This document shows positions 23,191-24,660 of a stretch of 24,660 bases of DNA, one piece after another (the stretch's first letter is position 1; every line of letters starts with the position of its first letter). The notes below the pieces were generated by a model, which saw only the letters and a program-made list of their open reading frames with translations, made no database searches and was not told the DNA's origin. Position numbers and translations under genes: made by a program. Location: assembly GCA_021736615.1 (NCBI GenBank), contig JAIPFN010000096.1, forward strand, positions 1 to 24,660, given 5' to 3'. This DNA comes from Phycisphaerae bacterium. Its GTDB lineage: Bacteria > Planctomycetota > Phycisphaerae > Sedimentisphaerales > Anaerohalosphaeraceae.

Positions 23191-23259
23191 GTGTCTTGTT
23201 CGGAGTCAAAGCTGTTGATTCAGCTTTGCAAGGGTGTTGTAGGAGCCAGGCTTAAATGA
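23191..23259 (+). CDS. Possible 22-codon micro-ORF inside the small RNA
   Basis: A GTG directly after AGGAAGGTGAAG opens a 22-codon frame reading MSCSESKLLIQLCKGVVGARLK and ending with TGA in the loop of the terminator. It is short, amphipathic and basic at the end. The Shine-Dalgarno match is good, but spacing (about 5 bases from AAGG) and the terminator overlap leave it open whether it is translated. The RNA could be dual-function or a leader-peptide attenuator. Confidence 0.25.
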   Translation: MSCSESKLLIQLCKGVVGARLK

Positions 23260-23278
23260 GTCTGGCTCCCTTTTTTTT
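23242..23278 (+). terminator. Strong intrinsic terminator of the small RNA
   Basis: GGAGCCAG (23242-23249) and CTGGCTCC (23262-23269) form a perfect 8-bp stem, followed by C and eight T. Confidence 0.9.
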
Positions 23279-23344
23279 GCGCCGATCGCGAAAGGCCAAT
23301 TTTATCATTAGACTTTGCTCGATAATCATTTATACTTGGCGTCT

Positions 23345-24400
23345 ATGGAACGAAGTATATACCGAATTATTGATGTGAATTTTAATCGCGGCCGCGAAGC
23401 TGGGCGTATGATCGAGGAGTTTTGCAGGTTTTCGCTTAATTCTAAACCCCTTAGCTCGCAGGCAAAGGCGATCCGCCATCAGTTGTGCGCCGCTATCGGC
23501 AAACTGGATGCTGATGTGCTTTTGGCAAACAGGGATTCGAGTACCGACGTAGGCAGGGGGCTGGTTATTCAGGCTCAGCACAAACGGGGAGATATAAAGG
23601 ATTGTTTTGTTGCCGCGTGTAAACGCCTTACAGAGGCCCTTCGTGTTCTTGCAGAGGTTACACAGACGCTTGATCCGGCTGTCGCCGCGGCTATTGAGAA
23701 TTTGCGATTTGAGGCTTATACGCTTGAAAAAGACGCATCTCTGGCCGCAAACGCCCGCCAGAAGTATAGGAATGTCCGCCTCTATGTGCTGATAACTGTA
23801 AGGCCCGGCGACAGCATTATAAAGATTTCAGAGCTTGCCTCAAAATGCATCAGCGGCGGTGCCGATTGCATTCAGGTACGCGCCAAGGGTCTTGATGATT
23901 GTGACGGGCTTGCGATTTCTCAAGCCGTTACGGCTTTATGTTCCCAAGCGGGTGTGTTGAGCATTGTTAACGACCGTGTGGATATAGCAGTACTTAGCAA
24001 TGCCGGAGGTGTTCATTTCGGGCAGGGTGATCTGACCGTTGCCCAGGGCAGGAGTTTACAGGTTTCGCCGCTTGTTTTTGGTTACAGCACTCACTCGGTC
24101 GACCAGTTGAATGCCGCGATAGATTCAGGTGCCGATTATGTCGGCATCGGGCCGGTCTTTGCCACTGATACTAAACCCCATGAGAAAGTTGCCGGTCTCG
24201 AATATATAGAGCAAGCGGCAAAGATCCTTGAAGGCAGCGGCGTTGGGCATGCTGCTATAGGGGGGATAACCCTTGAAAATGTCGAGCAGGTGCTTGCAGC
24301 CGGAGCCAGAACGATGGCTGTTTGTTCGGCGATTACGGATTCGGACGATCCTGAAGATATGTGCAGGCAGTTTGTAAGGAAAATACATGCTTTTTCGTAA
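23345..24400 (+). CDS. thiE: Thiamine phosphate synthase with N-terminal ThiD2-type domain
   Basis: Joins hydroxymethylpyrimidine diphosphate and the thiazole phosphate to thiamine phosphate in the cytoplasm. The C-terminal TIM-barrel ThiE domain (about residues 140-350) shows GGADCIQVRAK, SIVNDRVDIA, GGVHFGQGDL, DYVGIGPVFATDTK and AIGGITLENV. The first 130 residues (RIIDVNFNRGREAGRMIEEFCRF, then CKRLTEALRVLAEV and LRFEAYTLEK) match the helical ThiD2-like domain fused to ThiE in cyanobacteria and some other phyla, proposed to act in pyrimidine phosphorylation. I chose the ATG at 23345, where the ThiD2 homology begins (MERSIYRIID); a TTG at 23315 would add ten residues. No TPP riboswitch precedes it; the upstream terminator belongs to the small RNA or to an attenuator. 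Confidence 0.92.
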   Translation: MERSIYRIIDVNFNRGREAGRMIEEFCRFSLNSKPLSSQAKAIRHQLCAAIGKLDADVLLANRDSSTDVGRGLVIQAQHKRGDIKDCFVAACKRLTEALRVLAEVTQTLDPAVAAAIENLRFEAYTLEKDASLAANARQKYRNVRLYVLITVRPGDSIIKISELASKCISGGADCIQVRAKGLDDCDGLAISQAVTALCSQAGVLSIVNDRVDIAVLSNAGGVHFGQGDLTVAQGRSLQVSPLVFGYSTHSVDQLNAAIDSGADYVGIGPVFATDTKPHEKVAGLEYIEQAAKILEGSGVGHAAIGGITLENVEQVLAAGARTMAVCSAITDSDDPEDMCRQFVRKIHAFS

Positions 24401-24660
24401 AACCTTTGCCTTGTTGATGTTATAGTCCTATAATTCAAGTTTCAAGCAAAATGCTTATTGTTGAGCATTGGTTTTATTGCTGATATTTCGTTGAAAAGTG
24501 AGTAAATTGCGCTTTGTTTTTTAGTTTTTGTGGAAGTTATCCACTTGCGATAGCAGTAAAACAGGAAATTCCGGCTACGTCCTATATTTATGTAGGCCAG
24601 ATATTTAATGATTGACGCATCAAGATTATTTGCCGGGCGTCAGTGTTTCCTTTTTTTGTA
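24401..24660 (+). other. Non-coding tail of the window
   Basis: AT-rich, no convincing reading frame. AATGCT-N8-AGCATT (about 24450-24470) followed by GGTTTTATT could be a weak terminator of thiE. GTGGA-AGTTA-TCCAC (about 24530-24544) is a small inverted repeat containing TTATCCACT, one base off a DnaA box. TTGACG near 24612 may be a -35 of a gene beyond the window. Confidence 0.3.

Larger units (their letters stand above)
23145..23278 (+). ncRNA. Candidate sigma-54-dependent small RNA
   Basis: A predicted transcript of about 130 bases from the sigma-54 promoter to a strong terminator. Three hairpins can form in order: CAAGGCAC (23160-23167) with GTGTCTTG (23191-23198, one G-T pair); CAAAGCTG (23207-23214) with CAGCTTTG (23221-23228), loop TTGATT; and the terminator GGAGCCAG with CTGGCTCC. 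Purine-rich GAGGAAGGTGAAG (23178-23190) stays in the loop of the first hairpin and could pair with targets or be a ribosome binding site. It resembles no RNA family I can name; TPP-riboswitch signatures are absent. An alternative reading is an attenuated leader of thiE, which starts 66 bases after the terminator. The 5' end is inferred. Confidence 0.55.

Noticed and set aside
23145..23344. TPP riboswitch upstream of thiE
   Set aside because: No CTGAGA or ACCTGATC-type signature; the hairpin order does not fit the TPP aptamer.
24537..24545. DnaA box / replication origin hint (TTATCCACT)
   Set aside because: A single imperfect box without a cluster, AT-rich unwinding element or dnaA/dnaN neighbours.

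Overview
The window looks like a piece of a Planctomycetota chromosome, most probably class Phycisphaerae. This is inferred from content, not from a marker gene. The signs are several short secreted proteins with PEP-CTERM tails ending in RRRK, a DUF1080 lipoprotein, dockerin-like proteins, a sulfatase-like enzyme with TPRs, a ThiE carrying the extra ThiD2-type N-terminal domain, and weak or absent Shine-Dalgarno sequences on some genes. No rRNA, tRNA, CRISPR array or transposase is visible.

Layout. 1-3.4 kb: a 5'-truncated lipase-like hydrolase convergent with a 610-residue membrane protein that seems to fuse two families usually encoded as neighbours (TIGR03546 and TIGR03545), plus a doubtful small zinc-ribbon membrane protein. 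3.4-8.7 kb: an LCMT-type methyltransferase, a PEP-CTERM protein, RibD, a DUF481 outer-membrane protein and a second PEP-CTERM protein behind a perfect -35/-10 promoter. 8.7-12.8 kb, minus strand: the ClpB disaggregase and a RodA-type SEDS glycosyltransferase. A telomere-like G-rich heptamer repeat overlaps the rodA stop codon. 13.0-16.0 kb: a tandemly duplicated two-gene module, each unit being a secreted dockerin-like protein followed by a short PEP-CTERM protein. The second PEP-CTERM copy is frameshifted. 16.0-20.2 kb: a sulfatase/phosphodiesterase-fold enzyme with C-terminal TPRs, a coiled-coil lipoprotein, a DUF1080 lipoprotein and a small cysteine-rich protein. 20.2-22.1 kb: the remnant of a histidine kinase followed by two paralogous NarL/FixJ response regulators. 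22.2-24.4 kb: a nitroreductase, a long non-coding region and thiE.

The most interesting unexplained element is that last non-coding region (22.76-23.34 kb). It holds a textbook sigma-54 promoter (TTGGCACG, 4 bases, TTGCT). About 10 bases downstream begins a stretch of about 130 bases that can fold into three hairpins, the last being a strong intrinsic terminator. Two copies of a TGTTG-N8-CAACA dyad lie about 125 and 240 bases upstream of the promoter, the usual distance for activator (enhancer) sites. I read this as a sigma-54-controlled small RNA, possibly with a 22-codon micro-ORF, or alternatively as an attenuated leader of thiE. The duplicated dockerin-like/PEP-CTERM module is the second candidate for an undescribed system: possibly a small surface-display assembly whose anchors are sorted by an exosortase not encoded in this window.
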